Origin: Clitopilus passeckerianus
Taxonomy: Eukaryota; Basidiomycota; Agaricomycetes; Agaricales; Entolomataceae
DNA length: 64,000 nucleotides
NCBI GenBank assembly: GCA_944990035.1
Contig: CALYLX010000132.1
Span: forward strand, 17,767-81,766
Reading direction: 5' to 3'
The notes under the pieces are model-generated. The model was not told the DNA's origin. It searched no databases and saw nothing but the letters and a program-made list of their open reading frames with translations. The translations under genes were made by a program, and so were the position numbers. This document shows positions 45,531 through 57,760 of this stretch, one piece after another (position 1 is the first letter of the stretch; every line of letters begins with the position of its first letter).

Positions 45531-47214
45531 ATGTCCTTACTATCAGACCGGCAACGTGAAGACTTGTACGTCGCATAGATTCGAATATTCATAGTTCTCT
45601 CTCAAAGCTCAGGCTTGCAACAGACATAAGTCCATGCTCGACTACCTATGGGCTAATAATTACACCGAGGCATTCAACACATTAAAAGCCGAAACGGGGT
45701 CCGATTACTCTCCTGATCCCAAGGCGAAATACGCTGGTCTACTGGAGAAGAAATGGACAAGTGTCATAAGATTGCAGAAGAAAGTGCGTGTCGTTCATAT
45801 ACACTTTGCAGCCTTGCTGGAATTGACTGGGCAGATTATGGATCTCGAGAATCGTAACGCTTCACTTCAAGAGGAATTAACCCTGTCGCCAGCTAGGCGC
45901 GCTGCCTCACAGTCAGACTGGGTACCTCGTGCACCAGCAGCCCACACATTGTCAGGACACAGAGCGCCAGTGACGCGCGTAACTTTTCATCCCCAATATT
46001 CCGTCCTCGCCTCGGCCAGCGAAGACGCGACCATCAAGATATGGGATTGGGAGACGGGAGAATTTGAACGCACTCTCAAAGGACATACGAAGTCCGTCCA
46101 GGACATCGATTTTGATCACCAGGGGCATCTGCTAGGTAATCCTCCCGACAATTCACGCATTCCTAGGCTAATTCGACTCCACTACCAGTATCGTGTTCAT
46201 CAGACTTGTTCATCAAAATCTGGGATTCACAAAATGAATGGAAGAACACGAAGACATTTCCAGGTCATGATCACTCCGTTTCAGGTGTACGTTTCATGCC
46301 AGGGGATCAGTTTATCGTCAGTGCCAGTCGTGACCGAACCATACGCATGTTTGAGGTTGCATCTACGTGCGTTCGAACCCAGTTTCATCTCCTCACGTAG
46401 AACCTGATTGAATGGCCTCGACAGTCACCTAGTGAGAACTATCACCGGGCATACTGAATGGGTACGGTGCATTGTTCCGTCAGACGACGGAAAGCTACTT
46501 GCCAGTGGCTCCAAAGATCAAGTGAGTGATTTTACCACCTTCCACGAGAGATTGTATTCACCCAGCGTAAGACCGTAAGAATATGGGACCCATCAAGCGG
46601 TGAATGCAAAGCCGAATTCAGAGGCCATGAACACGATGTAGAGACAGTCACATTTGCCCCTGTTGCAGCCTATCCTGCTGTACGGCAGTTGGCTGGGCTT
46701 CCAGTAAGCGACCTCTAGTCTCAGTTTACCTCGACTTACCTTTCGGTTCAGGAAAGCGACAGGAGTAAACGACCTGGTTTATTCCTCGCCAGCGGTGGCA
46801 GGGACAAGGTTATTAAATTATGGGATGTGACAAGTGGTCAACTGCTGAAAACCTTGGTATAACCCTCGGCTCTTCTGGTCCTGTCAGCATCTGATGCCGA
46901 TACAATAGCATGGTCACGACAACTGGGTCCGTGCCCTCTCTTTCCATCCCAACGGGAAGAATCTTCTTTCTGCGTCCGATGACAAGACCATCAAAGTTTG
47001 GGATCTCACAAACGGTCGTTGTATAAAGACTGTAGATGCCCACGGTCATTTCGTCCAGACAATGGCATGGGGCCGACAGTCTGCATCTGGAAACCCGAAT
47101 GCGGTTCAAAATGGAGCCACTGCATCGGCCGGATCGAGTTCTGAGCCCGAGAAACTCGTCAATGTTGTTGCCACTGGAAGTATAGATCAAACCATCAAGA
47201 TATGGCTTCCGTAA
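45531..47214 (+). CDS. PAC1: Nuclear distribution protein LIS1/PAC1
   Basis: A LisH dimerisation motif opens the protein: [12 protein letters not shown] spliced to [18 protein letters not shown] coiled coil follows ([15 protein letters not shown]), then seven WD40 repeats with the LIS1 order. Visible repeat ends include [79 protein letters not shown] and [10 protein letters not shown] at the stop. The protein regulates cytoplasmic dynein and is needed for nuclear migration in hyphae. Seven or more introns interrupt the gene, with one acceptor (ending CGTAAG before ACC) chosen by reading frame. The length, about 435 residues, is standard. Confidence 0.95.
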
Positions 47215-47776
47215 TTTTGAGCTCCTGGTTTATCGCTACCCCTCTGGGTACACCATTTTGCATGTTATATCTCTACAGGTGCTAATACCCCACATGCCGC
47301 GTCGTGGTAGGTGCCCCAAGCTATGTCTCTTCTGTCCTTGGCTTATAGCAGTGTTAGGAGAACTAATAATCTCATCATGCGATACCCAAATGATGCTAAT
47401 TTCGACCGAACTCCATCCACGAATACTACCTTTCATTAAACTGTCTAGCCACGATCCTTTTCCGTTACGAATATGTATACCCTTTTTTAGTTTGTCCGTT
47501 GATTCCCTGCAGGCTGTTCGCAATCGAATTTCAAACGCTGTCACTTGCTCTCAATTACGTTTCTGCGCCTTCGAATTGTTGTTTGATTGTACAAGCAATG
47601 CAATTATAGCAGGACTATCGTGTATCAACAATCAATAAGTACAGAAATATTCTAAACTAATATATTTCACAGTAAAGTAGCATGTATACGATGGGGACAG
47701 AACAGATGACTATACGATACAAATAAGTTGACGGACCGAAAAGGATGCCATGAGATGCGTACATCGTCTGTGTCGA
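47215..47776. other. Convergent 3' region, LIS1 / Zn2Cys6 gene
   Basis: This 562-bp stretch contains a plus-strand frame at 47258-47638 and its minus-strand mirror at 47236-47544, neither with family features. It is AT-rich toward 47640-47700, as usual for 3' ends. Confidence 0.4.
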
Positions 47777-49298
47777 TTATTCATGGAAAACTCGCTGTCC
47801 CCTGTTATCAAACTGGGCCAGCGTAACTCGCAGAGTATTCACCGAATCCTCGGTGTTGATGTAACCTCCATACATCTGCTGGTGATTGGGAGAATCAGAG
47901 AAAGGTACCTGATTCAGGTTTGGGAAGCCCATGAACACATTGTCGATCACATTCTGCGCGTTCTGGGAGGTGTTGGGCCCGCTGTACATTGGTGCAGATG
48001 CCATATTGTTACCACTGTTCATGAAGTCGAAAGGTTCGGGGGAGGGTGCACCCAAACTCGACGCACCCCGAGAGTGCGACTCCGGTATGCCTTCCGAAGA
48101 GGTAGAGGGGGAAGACATGAGATTGTGGTCCATCCGTTCGGAGCTATGCGCGAAGTCAGATTTGTACATGGAAAAGAAGTGCTGCGTATACTCACCCTGT
48201 ACTACCTCCATCGCTTTGGTAACCCCAGTTCATTTGAATATCTGGGTTTACGTGCGACAAGTGTTCAATATAAGGGGAGTGCCTGTTCTGGATAGTCTGC
48301 GGGAGGTTGAGCAAGCGATTCGATACTGGCGACAACTGTCCCTCTGCGGGCGTATAGAAAGGACAAGCGGCTCCTGGCTTCTGTTGAGGTACGGCGGGAC
48401 TGGATTTGCAAAGAGCCGGATCAATCACTGGGCGCAAGTCAGGTCGATTCTTGCCCAGCAATGTAGAATGGCTCCGGACCCTCCTGACATCCCCCGGTGA
48501 ACCTTGAGGTAATGGGTTGTTATAGGAGTTGGGCGAGAGTAAATTCTGCATTGGGGAATCGGTGTCTCCGCTTCCAAATAGATTGTTCAACGGCGGCGTA
48601 TATGGTTCATGCCAAGTTTCCGCGGAAGATAAATCAAAGAGTTGACCAGGCTGGATACCGCTCTTGAACTGGTCATACCGGGAGGAAGGCAGAGAGGGGG
48701 CCCGTTGAATGCCATTGTAGCTAGCCGATAGGTTGCGGTAATGACGAGATATCCCAGGAGGAGTCTGAAGCGGCCAGTTCTGCTGGCCACCCTGGGGTGA
48801 TAAAGTCCCATGTCTGGAGTTATTTCGCAGCTCGGTTGAGGAGATGGCGTTTCTCAGCCGAACCTTCGAGGGACCTCGCGTCCTTGGTTCGCGGCTCGAG
48901 TAATTGCATAACAAACCCCTCGCAGTGCACCTCTGGCAGACAGGTCGGTCTCCAGAGCACTACAGACATTACTTGAATGGGTATGGGTGATAGCATTCGG
49001 AATGACATGAACGTACCTTCGTTTTGCGCTCGCGACATTTATCACAAGCCTGAACGGTGCGTTGGCGCTCCTTGTCTACAGGTGGGACGCTATGCACCCG
49101 AGACTGAAATACATACTCGGGTGTCGGAAGGATTTGTTGAAGTTGCGGTTGCTTGTTGGCCTCCGTTGTAGAAAAGACACCAGGTGCAATAATGGGGTAG
49201 TTCAACTCGGGAATCAGTTGAGAGTTCATCTTCAGGTCGTTCCACTGTTGCTGGGAACCGTTGTCGGCGAACTGGTCATTGTGCATTTGTTCAGCCAT
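47777..49298 (-). CDS. Zn2Cys6 fungal-type transcription factor
   Basis: A binuclear zinc cluster lies after about 75 residues and is split by one intron: ACDKCRERKTKCSGDRPVC, then QRCTARGLLCNYSSREPRTRG. The six cysteines have the normal spacing. The intron lies between the third and fourth, with acceptor GTCTGTAG just before TGC. The N-terminus is Gln/Asn-rich, and the long C-terminal part is Ser/Pro/Asn-rich with no fungal-specific transcription factor domain. It includes ETWHEPYTPPLNNLFGSGD and ends TLAQFDNRGQRVFHE. Such factors bind CGG-type half-sites; the target is unknown. The product is about 470 residues. Confidence 0.88.
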
Positions 49299-49600
49299 GC
49301 CAATGGTAAAAGAGTAACCTGAGTCGCCAAGTCCGACTCGAATAGGGAAATGTAAACTTCGAAAAAATTTTGAGCTAAATCGAGGAATAAACTTTGCATG
49401 TTATTTTTTAGCTTCCTTCAGACCCCAAAAGTCAAACAGAAATGGTACAAGTTGAATCCGTTTATTGCAATCGTACTGAGACATAACAACTCCGCGGCGT
49501 CAATCACGATCGAGACCCCAGCGATTCAGACCTTATTACCATCTATATCCATTGTCATCAACAAATGAACCGAGTCAATGTTTCCATGTGCTCCTCACTT
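49299..49600. other. Short intergenic region
   Basis: The 302 bp upstream of the Zn2Cys6 gene and downstream of the IVD stop show no gene and no repeat. Confidence 0.4.
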
Positions 49601-51297
49601 TCAGTTCTTTAGCTCCTGATTGAATTCTCGACCGATCAACATACGCCGAATCTCCTGTGTCCCGGCTCCTACTGCATACAGTCGTGCGTCTCGCAGAATT
49701 CGGCCTGTTGAATAGTCTGGAAGGGCGTCGAATTCAGCTCGAGCGGGGGCGGAACTAAAGTTACACTTACCATTGATATATCCGTTCCCTCCGAGGGATT
49801 GCATAGCCTCAAGAGCAACCTCAATAGCTCGGTCGGTGGAATACAGAATGGCACCAGCACAATCCTACGCAGAGGTTTAAGTGACAACTTCGCGTTCAAA
49901 GAAAGGACAAGTACTCTTCGACTAATTTGCCCACGATCACAGGCTCTCGCAACGGCGTAAACATATGAACGACTTGCGTTCAGCTTGGTGTACATATCAG
50001 CAATCTTCCCTATTAGAATTAGATTCAGTTTAATTGATATCACTGAAGAATGACATGTTGGGGTTTACCTTGCATCAATTGGAATGTGGCCACAGGCTGT
50101 CCGAATTGCTTCCTGTCATGTGTATAATTTACCGCTTCGTCAAACGCTGCTTGCATCAACCTATACAGTATGTCAGAACATGCCAGGAATTGAGCAGCAG
50201 CGTACTGACCCCAGTGGTCCTCCACTGAGCACGATCCGCTCAAGATCAAGACCGGACATCAAGACTGCGGCCCCTCTGTCGACTTGTCCAAGAATGTTGG
50301 CTGCAAATTTTGGCAGTTAGTACCGAAAGCCAAAACCTGACATTAGGGCCACTTACCGTCAGGCACCTCGCAGTCTTCGAATACCAGCTCGCAGGTATCA
50401 CTTCCCCGCATTCCAAACTTGTCGAGTTTAGGGCTGGTGGAGAAGCCTTTGAATCCACGCTCGATGATGAAGGCAGTAATGCCCTTTGAGCCCTTCTCCG
50501 GCGAGGTCTTCGCGTAAACCACTAGAGTAGACGCGACTGGGCCATTAGTTATCCTACAAATGGGTTATTAGGATCTATGAAAATGTATCTTCAAGGGGGA
50601 AGAAACGAACCAGAATTTGCTGCCGTTGAGCTTCCAGCCTCCTTGGATCTTTTCGGCCTTCAGCCGCATGCTGACAACATCACTTCCACTTCCGGCTTCA
50701 CTCATCGCCAAACTGCCGACTTTCGTTCCACTGACCAAGCTGGGCAAGTACTTGGCCTTCTGCTCATCCGTGCCATGCCGATGTATTTGATTGACGCAAA
50801 GATTGGAGTGAGCACCATAAGATAGGGCCACGGAACCCGAAGCCGTTGAGAGTGCTTCCATCGCAAGCGTATGGTGAAGATAACCAAGCTGCAGGCCATT
50901 ATACTTGGGAGACACTGTGACACCCAAAAGTCCCATTTCTCCAAGCTTGGGCCACAAGTCCTGCACGATAGGTCCAGGTAAGCATACCGTTAGTAGGAGA
51001 GGGGAACCAGACTTCACCATTGGAGACTGGTTCGTCTTGTCGATTTCCGCCGCCCGTGGTGCGACTTCCTTCTGAGCAAAATCTACTACGGCATTTCTAA
51101 ACTAAAGTTACAAGTACCAAACTATCAGTCTAGGATTTCGTTCTATTTGAACCCATGCGTACCTCTAGTTCCTCCTCGGTAAGTCCAGCCACTTCCGTGT
51201 TATAGAATGAAGCGTGTCGTCTTGACTGGACTCCTAGAGCCCTCTTTGTGAAGCATTGAAGACCAGAAAGTCTGGAAATTGTCCTTAGGCTGGCCAT
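49601..51297 (-). CDS. IVD: Mitochondrial isovaleryl-CoA dehydrogenase
   Basis: An Arg/Ser-rich presequence ([20 protein letters not shown]) starts at 51295-51297. Acyl-CoA dehydrogenase blocks follow: [63 protein letters not shown] (FAD site), NGSKFW and [36 protein letters not shown] carries the Glu at the position used as catalytic base in [60 protein letters not shown] and [18 protein letters not shown] finish it. IVD oxidises isovaleryl-CoA in leucine breakdown. About six introns restore the frame. Confidence 0.93.
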
Positions 51298-52973
51298 GAA
51301 TGAAGATTTATGGGTTCAAGTTGAAGATTTAAAGTACCGGGTGTCCCAAAGGGTGTCCTCAAGCTTTTAGCACTCGGAGCTCGGACCATTTCCGTGAATA
51401 TACACGTGACGTCATGGTGTTCAGATCCCGAAATCCGACGCTGACTTGAACGACAACTGTTTGGTACTTCACCTGGGGGGGAGGGAATTGCATTGGCTTG
51501 CTGCAACGCGTTTATGATTTCCATTTGAAAACCTTTTAAATGCGGCCTAGATTCAGAACCTCATCTGCTTGTCGATCGCTGTCATACCCGGACCGTCTTT
51601 GCGTTCGTATGGGAGGTATGGTGTAAAAAGAAACCTTGGTAGTCAGATCCATTGTACTTTGATATTAAGATTGCTTTCGAGGATACTTACAAGCGAAGAT
51701 GAATTTAACGTTTAAGAGGGTACTTAACTTTGAATATAAATCTGCGACCATTGTGATTCTTAAATTTTACTCTTGAGCTGGATCTCGACAGCCATGAACG
51801 ATCTCGATGGTACTTTCCATTGCAGTGATGCGAGAAAGTGACCGTGCCGATTGCACGTGCTCAGTAAAACCCTCAGCGAGTCGGCATGGAGTTGGAGGGC
51901 CTTCCGGACGTTTCAGGCAGGCTTGACTTCGGGGACAAAAAATTGTAGAGCATCAATCATCCTCACTCTACCATTCGATTGAGCCCTTGCTCTCGATTGC
52001 CCGAGTGAACATAACTCCTACACCTACTCCAACAACCCGAAACGTCACTGGTTTCCTTGCCTGATGTTGTCAAGTGGGTTTGAACGGCGTCACATGAAAC
52101 CAAAGGCAGGGCACGCGCCCCAGTCAAGGGGGCAAAGCTTCGATGGAACGGCTATCAGAATGACTGAGGGACCTTGAGACTTCTGTGGTATATTTCCCAT
52201 ACTACTGGGATATTGTTTCTGGCCTTATCAAGGCCCTGTGTTCAGAGCCCCAGGCACAGAGAGTTGGAAAGGCCTTCTCGAGGATTGATTGGGCAGGATT
52301 GTGGCTATGTTACTGTACCATTGATGGCGCAGCGACACAGGTCTTGCTAGGCCGAGACCGGGGGGACTTCGAAATTCTTACAGCATATTCCTCCTGCTAT
52401 TAGCATACTATTTCTAGTCCCATTTTGACTGAATGTTCAAAGCCCCGGGGCTCAGAGGGGTGCAATGCAATTGTCATGGTATTGGCGATGGTATATCGCT
52501 TACCAAGCCTCCGGCCCGGGCGGCCCCATGTTCTGCCATTATGCTCGCTGAACTTCGTCCTTTTTCAAGGTAGAAACCATTGTATACGGGTCCAGGAGGT
52601 AAGTTCCGCTATTCTTGCTGTCACCAAAGTTGTGCATGTAATCGCCTTTATTCCACTTAAGTATCCCGATTCACTATCGATTCAACTTCTGAAAGTACCC
52701 TCAAATTGGACGCTTACTCTGGGCAAGTACCTCGAAATCTTTATTCATCATTGAAAGTACCACCAAATGTTTATTTTACAGTATATCTGCCATAAATATG
52801 CAATCTCGCTGTGGGGTGCGCTTCGACGAGGGACTATGGGTGCGTTTATGAACGTTTCGTGCCCAACCAAGGTGGGCCGGCTTCTTCAAACGAGGTGCTA
52901 TACAGTTACAAACCACTTCTAAGAGTCACCATAATCAGCTTCTCCCTTCTTGGGGATACTTCCGGCCTCTGAA
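51298..52973. other. Gene-poor region before the GH51 pseudogene
   Basis: This 1.68-kb stretch is the longest without a gene. Frames at 52185-52403 and 52425-52754 are short and lack motifs. Two GC-rich patches (AGCCCCAGG near 52240, AGCCCCGGGGCTC near 52441) recall each other but are not long enough to call a repeat. No transposon ends or target duplications were seen. Confidence 0.4.
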
Positions 52974-54605
52974 ATGGCTCGAGCCGTGACTGTGTCCGTC
53001 AGTGCAGCTACTAGCCATCCTATTCCAACAACGTTATGTGAGTTTTATCCTAAAAGTACGTTTTCTGTGGAGATTTTGACTATGGCTCACAGGGCGACAG
53101 ATGTACGATAATGTCACCGCAGCCTTACTTCTTAGGGTATCAGTGTAAGGTGTCTTCCCTCCGCCGATAATCTTTTGGTGCTGATGTCGTGAATCTAGCG
53201 TGATTGATCTCAATCCTCAGGCTCAATCTTATATTATTCTAAGAGCGGTGATGGGGGCCTGTACGCTGAGAATAGGTATCGTAGTAAAGCCTCGGAATAA
53301 TCACGAAACTCACGATAACCGTTCCCAATGTTGCAAATTCGTGCTTTCCAGCAGGTCACTCTGGGAACAGGGCTGCCTAATGCTTGGTCCGCCATTATCG
53401 GAACCTCCATCAGTATCGTTTCACTGTGCTGGTGTCATCTACACTTCCGAACGCCTTGGAATTGACCCCTGCAGCCAGCAGCACTGGCGCTATTGGTTTC
53501 GCCAACGGCGGTTACTATGGTAGGGATCTCCGCTTCCGTTTTTCATAAGCAATGCTAATGAGATATTTTTAGGCATAAAGGTCACGGAAAGGACAAAATA
53601 CAAAGTGTCCTTCTACTATCGTTTCCGAATAGCCACGTCTTTCCACGGCAACGCCGTCGTTTCTCTCTAAACCACTTCTTGTGTCCAAGGATATAAGGCT
53701 TTCCAGTACCCAAGCCGCTTGGAGACAAGTCACTCCCACCTTGCGGGCTTCCCAAAGCGCAGCTTCTTCTCTCTCCAATCAATTCGCTATGACTCTCGAC
53801 GGGAATCATGCGGAAGGCCAGACCATTCGATTCGCAATGTTTTCGCTCTTACCTCCGACCTTCGAGAACAGGAAGAATGGAATGAGGGCGGATGTTGCAA
53901 ATGTGAGAACAGAAACTTGGTATCGCCTTGCTCGCGCTCATAATCGTGTAGGCTCCGGTGGAAATGGGACCGTCATTCTTCCGGTTTCCGGGCGGCAATA
54001 TCTTAGAAGGACAACTGTCGTTTCCGGATGGAAGTGGAATGCAACCGTAAGCAGTCTCTTTTGTTTTCCTTGTCCATCAGAGCTCATTCTAATTTGAAGT
54101 TGGGACCGTTAGTTAATCGTCCGGGCAGTTCAGCAAAGATTTTGGTTATTTTCGCTGCTGACAGTGGTCAGGCCGAGTCGGTGATTGGGAATATATCAAC
54201 ACTGAATCAGTCAGGAAAACCTTCAAGAAACTGTTATTAAAGGCTGATTGCCTCCATCCGGTGGCCTTGGGACCTTGGAGGACCTTGAATGGTGCGAGGA
54301 TGCCAAAATAGAGCCTATCATGGCAGTCTGGGCAGGTAGCTATATCTTCAAAGAACTGATACCCTCTGTTTCGTAATGAAATACACACTGTAGGGTATGC
54401 TCTTGCCGGACAATCTATTGCAGAAGCCGGCCTTGGATCGTACACCCAGGAAGCGATTGGCCAGATTAACTTTGTTGTTGGCGACCCTTCCAAAAGCATT
54501 TACCCCGCCACGCTTGAAGCCGTGGTGCAGCACACCAGCACGATATCCACGGCAGTGACATTCAACTACCGCCCTCTGGGCTTTAGTGTTAGTGTAATAA
54601 CGTAA
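52974..54605 (+). pseudogene. Decayed GH51 alpha-L-arabinofuranosidase, 3' truncated
   Basis: Blocks of a fungal GH51 enzyme appear in order on the plus strand but in shifting frames. MARAVTVSVSA..HPIPTTL is spliced to an RQMYDN block that reaches a stop near 53146. SGDGGLYAENR, AWSAIIGTSI and then, one frame over, VSSTLPNALEL and GFANGGYYG follow. KYKVSFYYRFRIATSFHGN runs into TAA at 53668-53670. AWRQVTPTLRASQSA with GQTIRFAMFSLLPPTFENR, MGPSFFRFPGGN, GWKWNATV (frame shifted again), RVGDWEYINTE, EPIMAVWAGYALAGQS and QINFVVGDPSK complete it. The part that should hold the catalytic acid/base (GNED region) and the nucleophile is missing. Intact members release arabinose from pectin and arabinoxylan. 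The multiple stops and shifts argue against sequencing error. Confidence 0.85.
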
Positions 54606-54909
54606 AGGCCCAATGAATGTGACGAGGTTAACAAAGAAACAAATGTTTGTAACGCTCTCCTGGTTGCTATTAGCAATATACAGAACCCCAAATGTTTCAA
54701 TAACTTCAGTTCGGTAGTTCAAGTCAAATTTCTCCCCTAGGTGTCTTTGGCCCAATTTGAAATCAATTTTGACGTATTCCATTGGCCAAGCAAGTAATGC
54801 AGTCATTTCTGCTGACGCGAATGTCATCAATGCACTGCATTTGCTCGTCGTTTCTTGGTGAGCTTCACCGTGACGTTCATGAACGGCATGGAACAGGTTT
54901 TGCCGTGGG

Positions 54910-54919
54910 TATATAAAAG
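54910..54919 (+). promoter_or_regulatory. TATA box of the hemerythrin-like gene
   Basis: TATATAAAAG lies 33 bp before the first in-frame ATG (54943) and 123 bp before the second (55033). With the usual TATA-to-start distance, transcription would begin close to 54940-54950, which would favour the second ATG. Confidence 0.5.
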
Positions 54920-54942
54920 GATTGGCCGAGCGCCCTCCTTGC

Positions 54943-55912
54943 ATGAGCCATCTCCTACGCTTGAGGAATCTGAGGGTCTCGAGCAAGATACAAGCCCCTA
55001 GTAACCTCTACCTCAGATCCCTTTTCCACAACATGTCCTCCGATGCGCAAGTCCCACAGAAGGTTATATACGCCTCCGCTATCGAGGAAAGGAAGTACAA
55101 TGCGGTACGTATTGTCTATGCGCGTTGGATGGCCTCACACTGACCTCACATGAATCGACAGCTCAGCGATATGATGGCGAGGTTCCATGATTACTTCAAG
55201 CAAGAATGTAAGTTTTCTAGGGGGTTGCTCGTGAATAAACGAATGCCGATCTGGCTTTCTTCCTTCTAGATAAAGTAATTTACGGCGTAAGATTCCGTCC
55301 AGAGGGGCGAATGAAGTATTGACCATATTGATGCTCTTCAGACCGCCGACGGCTCGTTCGAAAAGCGCGGGCTTTCCCTCTCTGACTTTCTGGATGTCAT
55401 CAAAGACTTCGACAACCGTATGTGTACTTGTTAGCATACTCTCAATCGAAGTTTATAGCGACTCTTTAGATCTCACGATGCACCATACTATTGAGGAAGC
55501 CCATATCTTTCCCAAGTTGGCCAAGCGTCTACCCCAGTTTGCACCAGATTACGCTGACGAGGGACATATCAAGGCGCATCGAGCTATTCACGATGGTCTG
55601 TATCACCCCTACTTTTGAGTTAAGCCGAACATTACGCTCAAATTAGATAGGCCTTGTCAAGCTCGGAGCACTTGTGAAGAAGTGGAAGGTAGAACCCTCC
55701 AAATATTCACCGACAGAGTTAAGGGCATGTCTGGATAGCTTCAGCAATGTTCTGTTTGAACATCTCGATCAGGAGGTTCGTATGGCTATTGCCTCACGAA
55801 GATGAGACCTATTGATTTTCCTTTGTCCTCATAGGTTAAAGACATACGAGGGGACAATCTCAAGCCTCACTTCACTCTCCGAGAAATTGAGACCCTCACA
55901 CGCGGACATTAG
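54943..55912 (+). CDS. Hemerythrin HHE-domain protein
   Basis: The protein is a four-helix bundle that likely binds a di-iron centre. Iron-ligand-type His/Glu residues are visible in LSDMMARFHDYFKQE, LTMHHTIEEAHIFPKLAKR, EGHIKAHRAIHDGL and NVLFEHLDQEVKDIRG, giving the HHE pattern. Six introns of 45-65 nt interrupt it; the one at about 55202-55269 and the one after are located less certainly. Two starts are possible. ATG 54943 adds a 30-residue basic leader with no acidic residue (SHLLRLRNLRVSSKIQAPS), and ATG 55033 begins MSSDAQVPQKVIYASAIEERK. Members in fungi are often annotated as oxygen or NO sensors, but their role is not established. The gene starts 340 bp after the GH51 pseudogene. Confidence 0.82.
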
Positions 55913-56128
55913 CGTCGGGACAATGCATCTGAGATGCTATGGATGTTACGTTTGCAGTTTCATGTAGGATTTATAGTGTATAGGTATGTTTTCAGATCTC
56001 GATAAGTTAGGAAGTAGGTAGGTACAATGGAAAATACATTTACATGAGAAAGTTTGGCTACAGTCTTAGTAGATCAAAGGCAAACACATGGTGTTCGTTA
56101 TAGCAGTATACCTCTTTGATATGTGGCC

Positions 56129-57541
56129 TCAGTTATCCGTCCAATCATCGATACAAACTTTCTTTCTTGGAATTCCTGCGTAACTGCTGACAATCTCGCT
56201 GTCCAACTTCTCCCACTTTTGTAACCTCACCATGCTCTTGGGATCTAGATCAATGACAGTTACCCTATCCTGCTTTACGTCATGCTTGGTTGGCACTGGC
56301 TTCTCCCCTAAAAGGTCCATGCGAACGATTATGGAACAGTCCTTGAACGTTGCAGAGAGCAGATATGCAAGCATGTAATATCGCAGATCACTAACGTTTG
56401 GCTGACCATCGACGAGGCGAGGGTGGTTTCTGGAGATGTATTTATCGATGAAGGAGACCCAATCCGACATTTCTGGTTCGGGTGCTTCAAGAAAGGCGGA
56501 GCTTACGCCGAGCGGATTGGTGTAATTCTTGTCCTCTCCCCTATTGGTGTTTAGTGACGAAGACAGCTCCGCATCGCGCCAAAGCTTGGAGAGACCTTCG
56601 ATGTCGAGAAGGTCAAGAGTTCGCTGAAGCTTTGATAAGATATGTAGCACCGGTGTTCCGGTCAATAGCGGCAGTATTGCAGAGCAAAAGCCCTCGCGAG
56701 TGTCGGCTCCGGCAAGGTCTGGCTGAGAGTCCTCGATAATCATTGGCGATGTCTGCGGAGTTATCAGTAGGCGAGGATTGGAAGCCTTTCAAAGTCCTTA
56801 CGTCGGATGGAGAGACAATTTTGCCTCTTACGAATATCTTGAGGTTATTTACCGTACCATTGCTACTGGTCCACGCGTCCCATAGGCTGTAGAGAGCCTT
56901 CTTAACGCGGGTTTCCTCAGGCGAAAAGAGGTCGAGTGGGCAGTAGCCTGCAGAGACTGGTAAATCATCATTGGCTTTCATCGAGGAATGCATGCAGAAT
57001 CTGCAAGTTTGGGACTTTATTGGTGCTGTCTCAGCAGAGAGATATGTGAGTGTGGGGAGGAAAGCCCACTTCGGCTAGAGAGGATCTAGCAATTAGATGG
57101 GTTCCAAGGCAGACGGGGTAACCAAACCTTGATCTCAACCGCCATCCAGTCACCTCCAACTAGATCCGTGGCAAGCACACCTTTAGTACGAGTAAGGTCG
57201 ATGCGGTCGGCAGCTCTACGATACTCAGGCCGAGCAGCATCGTGGGCCTGGACGAGGCTCTCTAACCATTTGCGTTCCAAAAGTACGGTGTCCAATCGAG
57301 GGAGATGAACGGTCGGGATGAGTTTCTCCATACACCGGTGCTGGAATTCGATCATAGGATCGTCTGGCTCTGCCCGAGACTCCTCAGCCAGATCTGTCGA
57401 GGATAACACGGTTTTCCTGAGGCGAAGTACCATGCCATCGAAGTTGGGATTGCTGGGACCGAAATAAGAGAACACAATCGTAGCCCCGCCCTCAGAGACG
57501 TATTTCCAGTATTCGGGGAGCGTTTCCACAACATTTGCCAT
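56129..57541 (-). CDS. IPK1: Inositol-pentakisphosphate 2-kinase
   Basis: The enzyme phosphorylates InsP5 to phytate (InsP6). From the ATG at 57539-57541, EYWKYVSEGGATIVFSYFG is followed by VLRLRK. VEIK is spliced to PKWAFLPTL, restoring the EIKPKxGFLP signature. TCRFCMHSSMK and YCPLDLFSPEETRVKKALYSL follow. Later come SDWVSFIDKYISRNHPRLVDG with LRYYMLAYLLSATFKDCSI, and VTVIDLDPKSMVRLQKWEKLD (the metal-binding DLD). These are the Ipk1 conserved boxes in order. Two introns were used. The length of about 430 residues is normal for fungal enzymes. It diverges from the kinase gene across 219 bp. Confidence 0.9.
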
Positions 57542-57760
57542 GATAAGCCAGAGTTTGCGGTAAGAAAGGCTGTGGCGACGCCGTGACTTTCCTCATCAAT
57601 CGTGGCTGCCGGTGAGTGTTTATTTGGTAGGCTCTTGCTTTGACCTGTTACCCTGTTTACCGAAGAACAATGCAATCATGCACGGGCTGGCCCCAGCAAA
57701 GCAAGGAAGAGTGCACTTAAAGCTGCACACGTCATGAAAGAACTTTAATAATAAAAAAAT

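Noticed and set aside
52230..52460. A dispersed repeat based on two AGCCCC(A/G)GG patches
   Set aside because: The similarity covers only about ten bases and has no flanking support.
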